NCBI GenBank assembly: GCA_914767715.1
Contig: OU612069.1
Location: 28,705,387 to 28,765,386, forward strand
Reading direction: 5' to 3'
DNA length: 60,000 nucleotides
DNA from: Membranipora membranacea
Taxonomy: Eukaryota; Bryozoa; Gymnolaemata; Cheilostomatida; Membraniporidae
The translations under genes and the position numbers were made by a program. Positions within the stretch are counted from its first letter, which is position 1, and each line of letters begins with the position of its first letter. The notes under the pieces are model-generated. The model did no database searches. It had not been told where the DNA came from and saw only the letters and a list, made by a program, of their open reading frames with translations. Positions 48,101 to 59,605 of this stretch are shown one piece after another.

Positions 48101-50170
48101 ATCATCACAGATCATTTAGAACAAACCTTCAATATAATTATAATCCACAGATGGTCCTACAGCATATGTACTTCCAGGTTCCATGTTGAGTCGGTTCAGA
48201 CATAAGTCAATACTATCTGGTAACCCGCTGCCAGCTGCCAACCTGATCTCTCGTTCATATTGCTGCAATGAGAGATAGTGGGAGTAGCGTTTGTATTGAC
48301 CATTGAAATGCATCAGATATGAAACAAAGAGAGTGTGCGGCTTTATCAATTAGCTTGGTCATATAAACGTACCTCTAGACTTTCTTTTCCGTTGCCTCTA
48401 TAAACTGCTGCTGTGATAACAATCCTTATGTCTTCAGGATTCTTCACTTCAAGCTTGTAACTCCATGTCTTATGAGCCAACGCTTCCCAGAACTTATCAG
48501 ACTTGGGATCTGACCCTTTTCCATACTGCATTGCAACTATCTCTATGTTCTTAAATGAAAATCAGTGCCATTCGCCAATAAAGGCAAAAGAAATGAGAGC
48601 TGTAAATTGTTGGTGATGCCTTGTGGCCAACTATAGTACAGGTACATGACAAAACGACGATTGCCTTGAAGGATAGTGAGGGGAGATTAATATAATACAC
48701 AAGCTGTAGATGTGAATGCTATCAACAGGGTTGGGATACCAACGATCTTCAGGCTCTGCCTTTGACTGAGTGCAAAAAATTTCTTATGAGATGACTTTGG
48801 TTGCCAATGAAAGTAAATATAAACATAAAATATACATATATACAATTCACACGGATGAGTGGTCACCACTCACTGCTCTCGTCAACTCATCTGCCTCATC
48901 CCTCCAGTCAAGTTGATCCTTCACAAATGGAAACTCTTCAATAACCTTCTTATAGTCAGCAAACTCGTGTGGGCATGCGTCACCAAACATGAGAACCTGT
49001 CTTTTGCTTCCTGTCACAAAAACAAATCTACTCATAAGAAGGTTCAGTTAAAGTAACAGGAGTTGATTTGTGCGATATAACCTCAGCAATCCATTCACGC
49101 ATCTGAGGAGGAACATCTGATTAAATGAACCACATTTCATTGCTCAATGCAGTAAATTAGCCTTCAACTTTGTTGATTTAAAGACCCTCTGAGAATTAGA
49201 TAACAGTTTCTTTAGACTTTTGGTGATAGCTGAGATATTGATCGAGGTATCCCAGGTTCCTGACGTTGCATACATTGAAGCCTACCTTGAATTTCACAGG
49301 TAATAATCTCCTTTCAACATGCAATTAAGGTACTACATTAATGCTGAATGGGACCAAATGTGGCAAATGTGGCACTGCTTACCTTGACGCCAAGAAAATT
49401 GAGACCTGATTTGGCGCATTGCATACTCATAACATTCTTCATAGTCACCTCCATGGGTATCTTGGACATTTGCCACAAAATTCTGAAGGGCAGTTATGTT
49501 CTGGGTGAAGTCAATCATCTGAGTGAGGTAGGATCCTTCCTTGTTAAAATCGTGATAATCTCCATGGGCTATGATCTGAATGAAATTGACCAGTATGAGA
49601 GTACAAAATACATGACTCAATGATGGTATGCTTTGATAGGCAAGACGAATACAATAAGAGACTGGATAAGTACCATGACGGAGTGACGTAGCCAACCTTG
49701 GAGGTTGCTTACTTACCCTAAATCCTTTGAGCACCTTCACCCGCTGCTCCAACAGAAAATTCAAGAACTGGTTATCAGAAAACCTATAGGGGACACTATA
49801 TGAAGTATCGGTACTGAGGAAATTTACCCACAATATAGTATAGCGCCTTACTTGAGCTGTAGACGGTGTCCAGTCATGATCAAGTCTATGGTGTAAATAT
49901 TATGGTTCTACAAATACATACAAATGGTAAGTTCTTAGCAGTCAAAATCTTGAGAAATTGATGTGCAGATATGCTTACCCCAATCTTCACATTTGTATAT
50001 TTCTTGAATATGTCTGAGACGAGCTGCATTAGGTCTGTACGTAGTTGCATGATCCAGTCATTCATCGATCCAGTTGTATCAAAGCATAAAACTACATCAT
50101 GGTAGTCCGATGATTTTACTATCTGCTTAGGTAGTCGATGTAATGTATTATCGTCGTCATGGTAAGACAT
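42190..50170 (-). CDS. vWA domain - coiled coil - pseudokinase fusion protein
   Basis: Eighteen exons on the minus strand, all phases joining to 727 residues: 50170-49979, 49575-49383, 49010-48874, 48549-48373, 48262-48127, 47907-47780, 47630-47582, 46101-46046, 45843-45795, 45529-45474, 45228-45156, 45025-44982, 44812-44728, 44442-44268, 43536-43380, 43156-43049, 42835-42781 and 42503-42190. Residues about 22-215 are a vWA domain: DVVLCFDTTGSM (MIDAS, D31), IIAHGDYHD, HGGDYEECYE, QVLMFGDACPHE and IEIVAMQYG. Residues about 280-455 are a charged coiled coil. Residues about 465-720 are a protein-kinase fold (TKL/Tyr-like): VGLGKESRV loop, VAVKKF (K496), HKSVRPSNIL in place of HRDLKxxN, KLADFGLA (D615), YRALEL for APE and STDVWAMGI. 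The catalytic-loop Asp is Ser598, so phosphotransfer is doubtful although Lys, Asn and DFG remain. There is no signal peptide or membrane segment. I do not know a named family with this order; Dictyostelium vwkA pairs vWA with an unrelated alpha-kinase. Confidence 0.9.
42590..42694. repeat. MITE-like hairpin element
   Basis: A 105-bp inverted repeat. The outer arms are TAGTCTAAGTGCTCAGA and its complement, the inner arms GTTAGTGCCGTTACA and its complement, around a 13-base centre. A small unpaired bubble lies between them. It sits in intron 17 of the vWA/pseudokinase gene. TA flanks both ends, which would fit a TA target site, but this is not proven. Confidence 0.85.
43765..43850 (+). mobile_element. 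tRNA-like sequence, probable SINE head or tRNA pseudogene
   Basis: TAGCTCAGTGTGTAGAG matches a tRNA D-arm/A box, and GGTTCGAATCC at 43828-43838 is an exact B box inside a paired TGGG-TTCGAAT-CCCA arm. The middle is too long and irregular for a normal anticodon and variable loop, and the acceptor ends pair poorly. A T-run follows. This is unlike the SINE at 21.2 and 59.3 kb and lies in an intron of the vWA/pseudokinase gene, so I take it as a different tRNA-derived SINE rather than a working tRNA gene. Confidence 0.6.
44157..44193. repeat. (AACT)n short tandem repeat
   Basis: About nine AACT units with one ATCT variant, in the same intron as the tRNA-like element. Confidence 0.85.
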
Positions 50171-52960
50171 TGTTGGTAGGCTGAATTTAGTACTGACCAG
50201 CTATCAAGAGTGGTGCACTGGAGTCATTATCTTGATGAATATAACATTTCATCAGCTTGGTCGAGTTAGTCTTGCAGCCAAAATGAAACTTCAAAAAATG
50301 TAGTGCTTATACTCAGGAGCTAAATTGAATTTCGGTTAAAGCAGGCTTTACATTTACTATTTGCACTAAGAATCTAAGCTAAGAGTTTAGTAGTACTTAA
50401 CAAATGAAGCATGATATAAGTTGTGAAATAAAATCAACACATTCCGCTGGTCTATTTTTGTTTCTTACGACAGATTACACTCGACCAGGAAGTTTTGTAC
50501 ATTATATTGATTGATTCGGTGCTTATTTGAGCCTTTTGTTTTATTTGGCTTATTGTCTACTCACATTATACAGCAATGTAACTCACAATACAAGATTGAA
50601 TACCTGCAATAGCACACAGGTATATAGTATATTCACTTCAGCGTTTTGGTAGGGGTAATCGATTTCACATCTGTTCATGTGCTCAACAGGCCATGCGCAC
50701 AGAAAGTCATAAACTATGTAATGAATTATGTGAGAGCCAAAGCAGACAGTAAACAATGCTGCAATATGTAGTGTGGTTATCACATACCTCACCTGCGCTG
50801 TGCCACTGTACATAGCCCAGGGTACACTATACATAACCAATCCGGTACACTATAGTGTTATCAGATTAGGGATTGAAAACAAAATACAAATAGAGCATAA
50901 TCAGAGTGTAGTTATTGATAACAACCACAGTAATATTTTACTTATCCTGTTTGCCCAAGGAATTAGAGACAACTCCTTGGTTTGCCACTACAGATTAAAC
51001 TCGACCAGGAAGTTGTGTGCCTAATATCGATTACATGTCAAAGTATTTGTTTGTCCTCTATTCATTCTTTGATCACTGACACTAACCTCACTTACAACGG
51101 GAAATAACTACATATGGTGAGACAAATGATATAAATGAGATTAGAGCATGTGCTGTATTTCTCGAATAAAAAACGATTAATTATCGTTATGTAAAACTGA
51201 ACCCTGAGTTCCGATGACAAGTTTTTGTCAATACTTGGATTAGCTTGTAGGCAATCGTTGCAAACACCTTTGGTTATAGCTTATAAGTGTGCATAAAAGA
51301 CAATACTGAGCTTCCAAGCACTTTACTCTCCTGCAACGGATAAGGGTGTTTCATCATTTGACTTGTGTGTGTGTATGCTCAAGAGTGAATTGAAGCTACA
51401 AAATGAGAAAAGTGGTCGTCCCCATTAACATCCTCAGTTGTATAGTGAAGCCTATATTGTATCATTCTCTTAATTAGAATTGAATTCAAGATAAATATCA
51501 TGTTCATTGTTTTTCTTAGATCGACAACTCAACTTTTCAATATAAATTTTCAAGAGGTAACAGAAGTTGTTCCATCTTAAGCCGTGTTTGCACAGCTCCG
51601 AAGGATAACAGGGTAATTGCTGGAGATTACACATGTTAAAGAGCTTTATTATGCTTGCCAGATTTTATTCTTCAAATGTAAATTTTTTTATCGTGCAAAT
51701 TCCAATGTATAATATATTTATCTGGCATTTTAAACAACGTTTTATATAAATCCCCTTATGTACCACATTTGAAGTACCAAAAATTAAATCCCATACTACT
51801 AAGTGCAGAGAATTATAAGAATACATGTAGAAGTTATGTTATGCTCATGGTCAAACAGAAGTCATTATGTTTGAGGCAGAGAAAATTTCCTTTATAGGGT
51901 ACAGATACGGGGACCCAGAGTAACCATGCCTACCAGAAAACCAGTTACCTGCTACTACTAGAGGGAGAAGAAGAAAGAATGTTTTTAATGCGTGTTTGGT
52001 GGGCAAACAACAGTGGACCTTGAATCTTTAGTATTTGCTAGGATGAATAGCATGCAACTAACAAATTGTGAATGGCCCCTGGTGGCGCTAATTTAGCCGT
52101 TAAACCACTTCTGATTCCAAATAACAATAATAATGAGTGAAACCTTACAGATACAATGTTTGTTTGTAAATCGGTTTTGTTCCCTGCTGATCACCATTAT
52201 TTAATTATTATTCACTATGAATATTTTTTTTCTTACCCGGATTAAGAGCTTTCTATGATTAATGATTGTTATGTATAGATTCAGTGTTCAAGGATTACTT
52301 TGGAATTTTTATGTACCGTATTATGTCTGATTCGAAGATTATTTTTCCTTTAGATTAGACAACATAGCAATTTGCAAACTCTATGCTATGAGGTGAAGCA
52401 AATCAGATTGTATTTTCTAATAGGCAGCGCCAACTTTGATGTAGAAATAGCGAGCGGGGAGACTTTATATTGGTACAACCGCATTGTGGAACCTTCTAGA
52501 TATAGGTCTATGAACAGTTCTAACAAGCCTCAAGCGTCAGTATTTACAGAATATTATTGACTTCATGTAAATATTGGCAGTTGCCTCAATTTATTAAAAT
52601 TCGTCTTTGCTCTAGTTTCAATAACCGAAAAACTATCCCACGATTATGCGTTTGTAGGTGATTGGGAACAATCAAACATGATTATCCCTTGTCAAGATCA
52701 CTTGTGTTGTGAGAAGTCAATCATTTTGTGGTCAAGTGTGGTATTTCTCATGCTCAGATCTCTCCTTCATCTGACTGATAATGTGAGATTCACAGCCGAC
52801 TAAACACTCAGCTAAGTTGATGACAGGAAGTGATACTTAGCTATGGTGGTTGTTTGTGTCGGGGTTTGATAAACCGGAGGACAAGTCAAGTGGAGAATTT
52901 ATGTAGTATGTTATAATTTCCCTACATTGAAATTTGGCTCAGCGAGACTAGTTTACAACA
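50171..52960. other. Gene-free stretch upstream of the vWA/pseudokinase gene
   Basis: This holds the promoter side of the minus-strand vWA gene. A diverged direct repeat of about 45 bp, with the core ACTCGACCAGGAAGTT, occurs at about 50468-50515 and 50985-51032. No exon with family similarity was found. The short open frames at 50583-51024 and 52372-52560 are not supported as genes. Confidence 0.5.
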
Positions 52961-52962
52961 CA

Positions 52963-53055
52963 ATGTATTACGCCAGCTTACTTGTGCTGTTACACCTAGT
53001 GTGTGTACTACAAGAACCTGTACAATGTAATTATGGAGATAATGCTAAAACTTGA
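52963..53055 (+). CDS. Short ORF encoding a signal peptide; possible first exon
   Basis: ATG opens a 30-residue frame, MYYASLLVLLHLVCVLQEPV followed by QC, ending at TGA 53053-53055. The head is a textbook signal peptide. A GTAATT donor follows the CAA T of QC (after 53026), which would make the usual phase-1 signal-peptide exon of a secreted protein. I could not find a convincing downstream plus-strand exon, since the next coding DNA is on the minus strand. It may be a secreted short peptide, an isolated first exon or chance. Confidence 0.3.
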   Translation: MYYASLLVLLHLVCVLQEPVQCNYGDNAKT

Positions 53056-53387
53056 ATTGACCTCCTAAAAAGGTTGGGCTCTCGAGAACAACTAATCTGC
53101 CAAGGTTTGTACTTCAATGTAGGTGATTGATATTTTATTATGATCTGGGTTATCAATTCTTGGAGTGGTTGCGATAATATTAATGAGTAAATGATAACTG
53201 TCTAAAAATATAACAGAAAAAAAGGCAAGCACAATATTGGGGGTTATGACAGTTTAATGACCGTCGAGTTGTTTAGCTGTTTCCTTTGAGGACAGCATGT
53301 CAATGAAACTAATCTCATTCTGGAATATCTAAAATATTGGTAAAAGGGAATACTTGTTAATATAAGTGTCATTTTACTGTAGGATTC

Positions 53388-54349
53388 TCATTTGGTGTCA
53401 ATTGGTGGTGCAACTGTGTTAACCAGAGGTTTGCAGCATACTTGATCAAGTGCTGGATCACTGAGAGGTACACAGTCATATAATCGCCCGGGGTGGTCTT
53501 CAAAGAATCTGTACGGGAGTTTGCAGCAGCATAAGAACCATTTGCACTCTGCAATCTTGCAGGCGACAGAACAACCAGTATCTGATGGAATGTCCCCTGG
53601 GTCAGTAACGATGAGCTCTTTGCCTTCTCCACATCCAAACTCTAACGTCGGCACTGTAAACAGGTTAATACGAATAATAATCATCTGAAACAGCAAATGT
53701 GACTCAAATAATATAATTATATCTCTTGTAGTAGAGGACACTTAGACATTGATGTTTGTTATTATAAATTTAACATAAAGAGCATACCTGAGCACACTGC
53801 TGGTTGGGCTTTGCTGAGAGTTGGAAGCATTATTAGTGCTGTTACCACAACATAGAATATTCTACAAACAAAAATAAGAAACAAGCTTAAATTTACAACA
53901 GAAAGCCACTTGGCTAAAGATTGCTCTTATATGAGTCAATAAATAAATGAATGGTTGATCGTTTTCAGACACGTGAAACATTCCCAGTATGGCTAGATCA
54001 CAAGTACAACACTAGAATGAAGACATTGCTGTACCATAGTGCTATGAGGTTCAAACTTGGCCAGCCCAAAATTTGTCGATGGATAAACCATATGAATGGT
54101 ACCTTCTGTCTCCTTGGTTTTCACTCAGGCTTAGACAAACAGACAGATAGACGTCTGACTCGGATGGAGAAATGCGTATCTAACATCAAATTTTAACACC
54201 GCGGAGATGTCCTTATCAAAACAGGAGTATTTGCATTCAATTTGCTTCTTAATAGATAGGACACAAAAGCTTCCCGAAAACTTCCGATGTTCAAATATTA
54301 TAAGAGAAATAAAATAGTAAAGATATTTTAATACTTACATTTGCTCCAT
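53388..54349 (-). CDS. Small secreted cysteine-rich protein, family not recognised
   Basis: Three minus-strand exons: 54349-54339, 53861-53788 and 53653-53388, with phases 2 and 1 joining correctly, give 116 residues. The N-terminus MEQIIFYVVVTALIMLPTLS followed by KAQP is a signal peptide with likely cleavage after the Ala. The mature part has eleven cysteines, including a CKWFLCCCK block and a DQVCCKPL end, plus the acidic spacer ELIVTDPGDIPSDTGC. No transmembrane segment follows. The pattern suggests a disulfide-stabilised extracellular protein. I cannot place it in a family, and nothing here shows what it does. A good TATA box precedes it, supporting a real, single-start gene. Confidence 0.8.
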
Positions 54350-54395
54350 GTTGAGTGCGCTGATGCCTATAACAGTGAGGACAGTGTGAGGTTTG

Positions 54396-54406
54396 TTTTT
54401 ATATAA
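54396..54406 (-). promoter_or_regulatory. TATA box of the cysteine-rich protein gene
   Basis: TTATATAAAAA on the minus strand, about 50 bases upstream of the start codon at 54349. This places the expected cap site near 54370 and leaves a leader of roughly 20 bases. Confidence 0.65.
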
Positions 54407-54419
54407 TGAATGAGTGGGA

Positions 54420-55799
54420 GTGTCTGTTAGCTGAAAGCGGTCATGCGGAGCCGTATATACCTTGGCCTTGGTATGAAACTTTCAGAAACAAAAACATCTG
54501 GTCTAACCTAAAAAGAATCCTATCAATTCAAAATTATTATTAAATTATTAAGTTAGATAAGCAGTGATGTGTGGCCTTGATATTTAACAATTAACTCTTT
54601 AAATGAGTTTATAGATTGGTAATCCCCTTTAATTACCTCAATAAATGATTCGTAGAGGGATAATGTGAAGCTGTGGGTGTTTTGACCTCTGGTCTTATCA
54701 CTTTTATAACCAAAATGTTGACCACAGATTTAAATACCACATTATTCTGCAATCCTAATTTCATCTTTCTTTCTTAATCCTGGTGAGAATATATGAATTG
54801 GCAATGGCCTTGACTGGCACCTTTTTGTGTTATAGGTCTCCATAGAGCTTTGATGTCAGGAGATTTATAGAATTTCCTCTTTGGTGTCCGACAAACCAAA
54901 AATCAAAATATAAAACCCTCGAGAAAATGTGTTGTGGCTGAAATAGATTTGCTGGCAGTGAACTGAGGCAGTAAGTTGCTAACAGTGTGAAATTTTGTTG
55001 TTCACAATCATAACTTGAACTGGTAACCCATCAAGGGAACTTCCTTGCTAGTGTGCTGTACCTGACTACTTTTTGACCTGCTGATTATTTTTCTTTTCTC
55101 AGTGCGAAAGATACATGAACTAAATATGATGACTATGGGACAACAAAACTGTGTTCTTCATCATTGATCCAACTTTTACATCGAACAGGTATCATCTTTC
55201 AGAGCTTGAAATAAGTAACTGTTATTAGGTTAAGAGTTGTGTCAAAATTGATCATGTCAAGACAACTCATAAATACAGTGTTCGCTCAGCAATCTTTGAA
55301 TCAGGCAAAAAATCACTATGTTCCCTTATGCCAATTTGACACCAGTTTTAAGCCTGATTGATACATGGGACAATCATTTAAATCAACTTTCGCATGCACC
55401 GATAGGCATTTCTTGATGCGAAACCAGATACCATTTTGAATCGCATTTATCCTAATAGGGGGTGTTGATGAATGTTGCTTGCACACAATGGAGCTCAGGG
55501 ATAAACTTCTTGGTGAGATCGGGGAGAAGGGGGAGGAGGTAAGAGAAATGGGGGAGGGCAGAGGAAAGAAGGAGTTTAGTTTAAGTCTTTAGTTTAGTTT
55601 CAGTTTAGTTTTATGTGATCAGCTCCGATATTGTGATAATAAAAATGGATCTCATGGTGCTCTGGGTAAAGTGGTACTAAAAATCTTTCAGCTTACATAA
55701 AAGTTGTTGTTACGGTATGACATGAAAAAATAAAAAAATCTAGAGCGTCTCTTCACAGTGCAAAATCGATTACTTCTGAAATTAAAGAAGAAGATGTTC
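54420..55799. other. Gene-free stretch
   Basis: No supported gene. The only noticeable features are a purine-rich GGGGAGAAGGGGGAGGAGG segment at about 55520-55570 and a run of TTTAGTTT words at 55575-55615. Confidence 0.5.
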
Positions 55800-56180
55800 G
55801 CCTGGAGTCATAAAAATAATTCTTCAGTAGATGTCGCCTTGGATGTGTTAAGAAGCCGTAGATGATGTTTTATCTCTCCTATGCTAAGATAGTCTAGCGG
55901 TGTTGAGGGTAGTTGGGAAGTTATCATCTCGTCATCATTTTCCATCAGCTCGCCCCCAACGCTGGAATAATATTTATTAATGTTTTTACAGAACACATCA
56001 GGAGTCATAGCGCATCCATCTAATATCATTGTAGAGCTGGTTTTCTTAACACTGTTAGGTTTGGTCCCTGATTTTAAGGTGTCCCGCCATTATTTTTCTT
56101 TGTTGTGTATTTAATCTGTTTTCAATAAATGCACAATTGGCTCCTTTTACTCGTCTTCTCATTTTACGTGTCATGACAAC
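55800..56180 (-). mobile_element. LINE fragment (region before the reverse transcriptase core)
   Basis: The minus-strand frame at 56029-55808 reads DVFCKNINKYYSSVGGEL, then LDYLSIGEIKHHLRLLNTSK. This is the pattern that precedes the RT fingers in CR1/jockey-type LINE proteins. Further upstream, in another frame, MRRRVKGANCAFIENRL and QQRKI can be read to about 56175, so at least one frame change is present. The fragment ends at about 55800, before the RT motifs. It is a dead piece of an element different from the LINE at 36.5-37.9 kb. Confidence 0.65.
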
Positions 56181-59100
56181 TCCTGGAATCTTTTATAGCT
56201 TTTCTGGTATTACACAATATAACCTTAACACATGCATCAAGGTATACAATGTGCAATAAGTAATGCCTTTTTGATTTGCATGTGAGGATTTACTGCCTTA
56301 AAAGTCATCTAAACAATTGAATTCTGTGGTTGGCAAAGAATTGATCAGCATTGACATTATTTTACAATATTGTTTATAATTTGATAGTCGCCAATCAAGG
56401 TTAGCTGCGACCTGCAACACAGCTTGGCAACTGTGTTTGATAGAAATGACCAGTAAAGTTATCTTTGCTGCAACTTGACCAGCGATTTAACAGAAACATA
56501 TTGTTTGGCAAATCAGGGATAGAGATTTATTTTGTGAATTATCTATTAACATCATGGGTACATTGTCACAAAGCTTGTAAGATAGGTTATATAGTATTTA
56601 ACAAGATGAAACATTTAGGCAGATGATTTGTCAAAATTATAATTATAACACCTCAATGACAATCCTAATCCCATTATTCGGCCTGGAAAGTTGCTGCTCA
56701 CATCATGAGAGTCAAGTAAACAAAAAACCAGAATATATCAAGCACAGCGCTATGTTCGTTTACAGATTTGAAGACATTCATATGGAAATCCGTAGTAAGT
56801 ATGTACGTTTCTCCATTGTTTGCTGGATGCAGAACTTGAGGCTTATCGAAAGAAGAATGAGACTACAGTTTAGCTTGTAGGGCTATAATAATGTGGACAG
56901 ATTCATAAAATTTGTTGATGTGTACTTCGCAGCAGGTGACGAGTTGGCAGAGGCAGTCGGCATATGAAATAAGTCAGTGTGATAGTGTAGATCAGTTCAA
57001 CAAGACTCCCACTACACCTGCAAGCAGAGATTTTCTTAAATATTGCAAGAAGGGCAATGTTACAGGATCTGATCAAACAAAAGATACTTTTTCTAATTAT
57101 TACATCAACAAAAGTAGTATAATTTGTCTAATTAGAATGTGATCTTGTCAGGTTTGGGTTTTTGCATGATGCTTGCCATTGTATGTTGTGATAGCACATA
57201 TCAATTTACTCATTCCGCTGCCACTGTGTGTTGGTCTTGTCAGTTCAATATTAGAAAGAAAACTATTCAATGTGTCTAAACATATAGCATTAACAAGTAC
57301 CCCAGAGGAGTAACTGTTTGCCTGAATTAAATTTAGCTAAATGACTTAAAGTTTGCTACCACATAATTTTGGCTAATTGAAGTCAGAGTACATTTAATGT
57401 AGAGTGTAAATGTTGCAAGAATTAAATTTAGCTTATTTAAGTAGCCTATGTGCGGAAAAGGGAACATCTCCTCCTGCAGATACTCTACTCCTCTAAGGTT
57501 GATGGAGTTTTTTCAAATCTAGCACTCCAATAAACATTGGGCCCCTACATTGTTTTAGAAAACAATGTACCATTTGCAAATAGCTGATTGGTGTTCACAG
57601 GTCATGTAATTGAAAAGTAGTTTAGCTCTATGTGTTTAACGCCTCAGTGATCATATCGTTCTTTGCAACATCAAAGTATCTAGGTATAACCAGAAAAGAC
57701 ACACCAGTCAATTGATAATTACATTGTCCTTTCATTTAAACAACACTAAATCCCATCACCTGTCTTCCCAACATATTAAGCCACTGAATTTATTATTGAA
57801 ATATATTTACGCATGAGGTTGAATTGGTCAAATATTACTGGGCCTCTTAATTGTCAGAGTGTCATAGAAACATTCTTTCAGCGGAAAAGGCTTCAATAGA
57901 AAGTTGGAGCATAGAAGAGAATAATGATTGTGTGCATCCACCTTGTCGCCGATAAGCCGATAAGCCGATAAGCCGATAAGCCGATAAGCCGATAAGCCGA
58001 TAAGCCATAATCTGCATATAATTTTGATTATGAAATTGGCAATTGGCAGCAATGACATACACATACTCTGTATTTGTTTGTGGGAAATAAGCTAAGGCTT
58101 GTAACAACTAGGGTTAGGGTGTTATGATCTCAAGCCAACATGTGCCCATGGAAGCTCGCTAGACACGTCACAGGACATACTATTGTCAATTCGACTGACC
58201 AAAACACTGGTAATGCATATTTTACATCTGATAACGAAGCAACTCAACATACTAACGACTAGCAAGGATACTATCTGTTTTCTCCATCAGTCATTTCTGC
58301 ATTGAGCTATATCTTCATCGCAATAGCTATCGGGTCTTCTGCTTAGTTACTGGCAGCCTTGTTCCGAAGAGTTCATCCAGCACAATAGATTGTGTACCTA
58401 GAAGATCATTACAATGAATTACTGAGCAAGAGAAAGATTAATAATAGCCGAATCAGGGGCTCAATGAGAACAATGAACTAAAAGGTTTAGTTCATTGATG
58501 AGAATGAGCAAGCTGTGCTAGCCAGCATATCGCTATCACTTAGCACAAATTGTACACTGTCACACAATAACAAAGGCAGGGCTAACTGAAAGGCCTTATG
58601 CATGACTTCTAGTTCATATCAGAGTGTACATCAGACTACCAGGGCTTGATATTAGAACTGTCACGTTTTTGTAGATCAACCCAACAATCATAATATGTCG
58701 ATGTAGTTTTATTGCAAGAGAAGACAATTCGCCTAACAAAAATAGTTTATAGACCTAAACTTTTTAAGTTAAATTAGGGAGAATAATTCAACAAAAGTTC
58801 GCAACCAAGAGTATGGTAAAGATGATTACTGCAGCATTTGTAACGCCATTGTTGAAAATCAGCAGTCTCTGAACGCTGTTTCAGGCCAATTTCCCTGATT
58901 GTATATAAATAATAATTATGTGGGCTATATAAATGAAAAGAAAAATTGCCACCCTCCTCTCCTAAACATTTCATCACTTAAGTGAATGTGAGTGGTGTAC
59001 CAAAGAAGCATTACTGTAAACAGGGTGTATTCATTAAGAGTACATCTTCATGCCTTTTTTTCCCGGCTGAGGGGCCGTTGGAGGATGGGCAAGAGATTTT

Positions 59101-59317
59101 AGGGCTCAGACTTTAATTCGTCTATCATCTATTTGAAAAAAAATAGAATATCTATTTAAGAAATGCAACAATGACAGTATGGATCAGATATTACATGATG
59201 TCCCTTAATTTCAAAGACTCCTTCTGGCCAGTTGGTTGTCCATTTCTTCTCAATCAGGCTCGGTGGTACCCCTACCGACTGCCCCCATATGTCAAATCAA
59301 TATCTTGCATTTCAATA
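56181..59317. other. Gene-free stretch near the window end
   Basis: Holds the 8-bp minisatellite listed separately. The plus-strand frames at 56623-56880 and 56912-57142 are open but show no family signature or splice context. AAATTTAGCT-rich words recur at 57330-57445. I see no RNA gene. Confidence 0.45.
57948..58006. repeat. (GCCGATAA)n, about 7 copies
   Basis: A perfect 8-bp tandem run in intergenic DNA. It gives a spurious minus-strand ORF with LIGLSAYR repeats. Confidence 0.95.
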
Positions 59318-59605
59318 GGAGCCAGGAGTGGTCTGACGGTTAAGGGTATGACTTGTGATCTGATGATCCATGTTTCATTTCCTGGCGCCGGCCAACATGA
59401 TTCTGATTTGGCACTGCCAAGCAGTTCATCCTAGCCAGGTCTGTTTGGATCAGGACCATAAATACTGTGTGCTAGCACGCAGTTTAAAGATCCCCCTGCC
59501 TCTTCAAAAAAAAGAAAAGCCAGCAAGGGTATAGGGTACTACCCAACACAAGCCACCTGAGCTTAATGGGGCCCATTTAATAGGGCGTTCAATTAAGACC
59601 TAGTG
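59318..59605 (+). mobile_element. tRNA-derived SINE, copy B
   Basis: Same element as at 21222-21450 but on the plus strand: AGGAGTGGTCTGACGGTTAA (A-box-like), a weakened B box in TGTTTCATTTCC, then CTGATTTGGCAC, TTAAAGATCCCCCTGCCTCT, AAGGGTATAGGG, CACAAGCCACCTG and an AAGACCTAGTG end. It is longer than copy A because of a poly-A insertion and a GTCTGTTTGGATCAGGACC segment absent there. Confidence 0.85.

Noticed and set aside
49333-49833. 166-codon continuous minus-strand ORF over the vWA region
   Set aside because: Only its C-terminal part (exon 2, 49575-49383) is vWA sequence; the rest is intron that happens to be open.
53951-54196. 81-codon plus-strand ORF
   Set aside because: It lies within intron 1 of the minus-strand cysteine-rich gene and shows no recognisable domain.
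58107-58120. Telomere-like TTAGGG words
   Set aside because: Only about two units (CTAGGGTTAGGGTG), within chance expectation.
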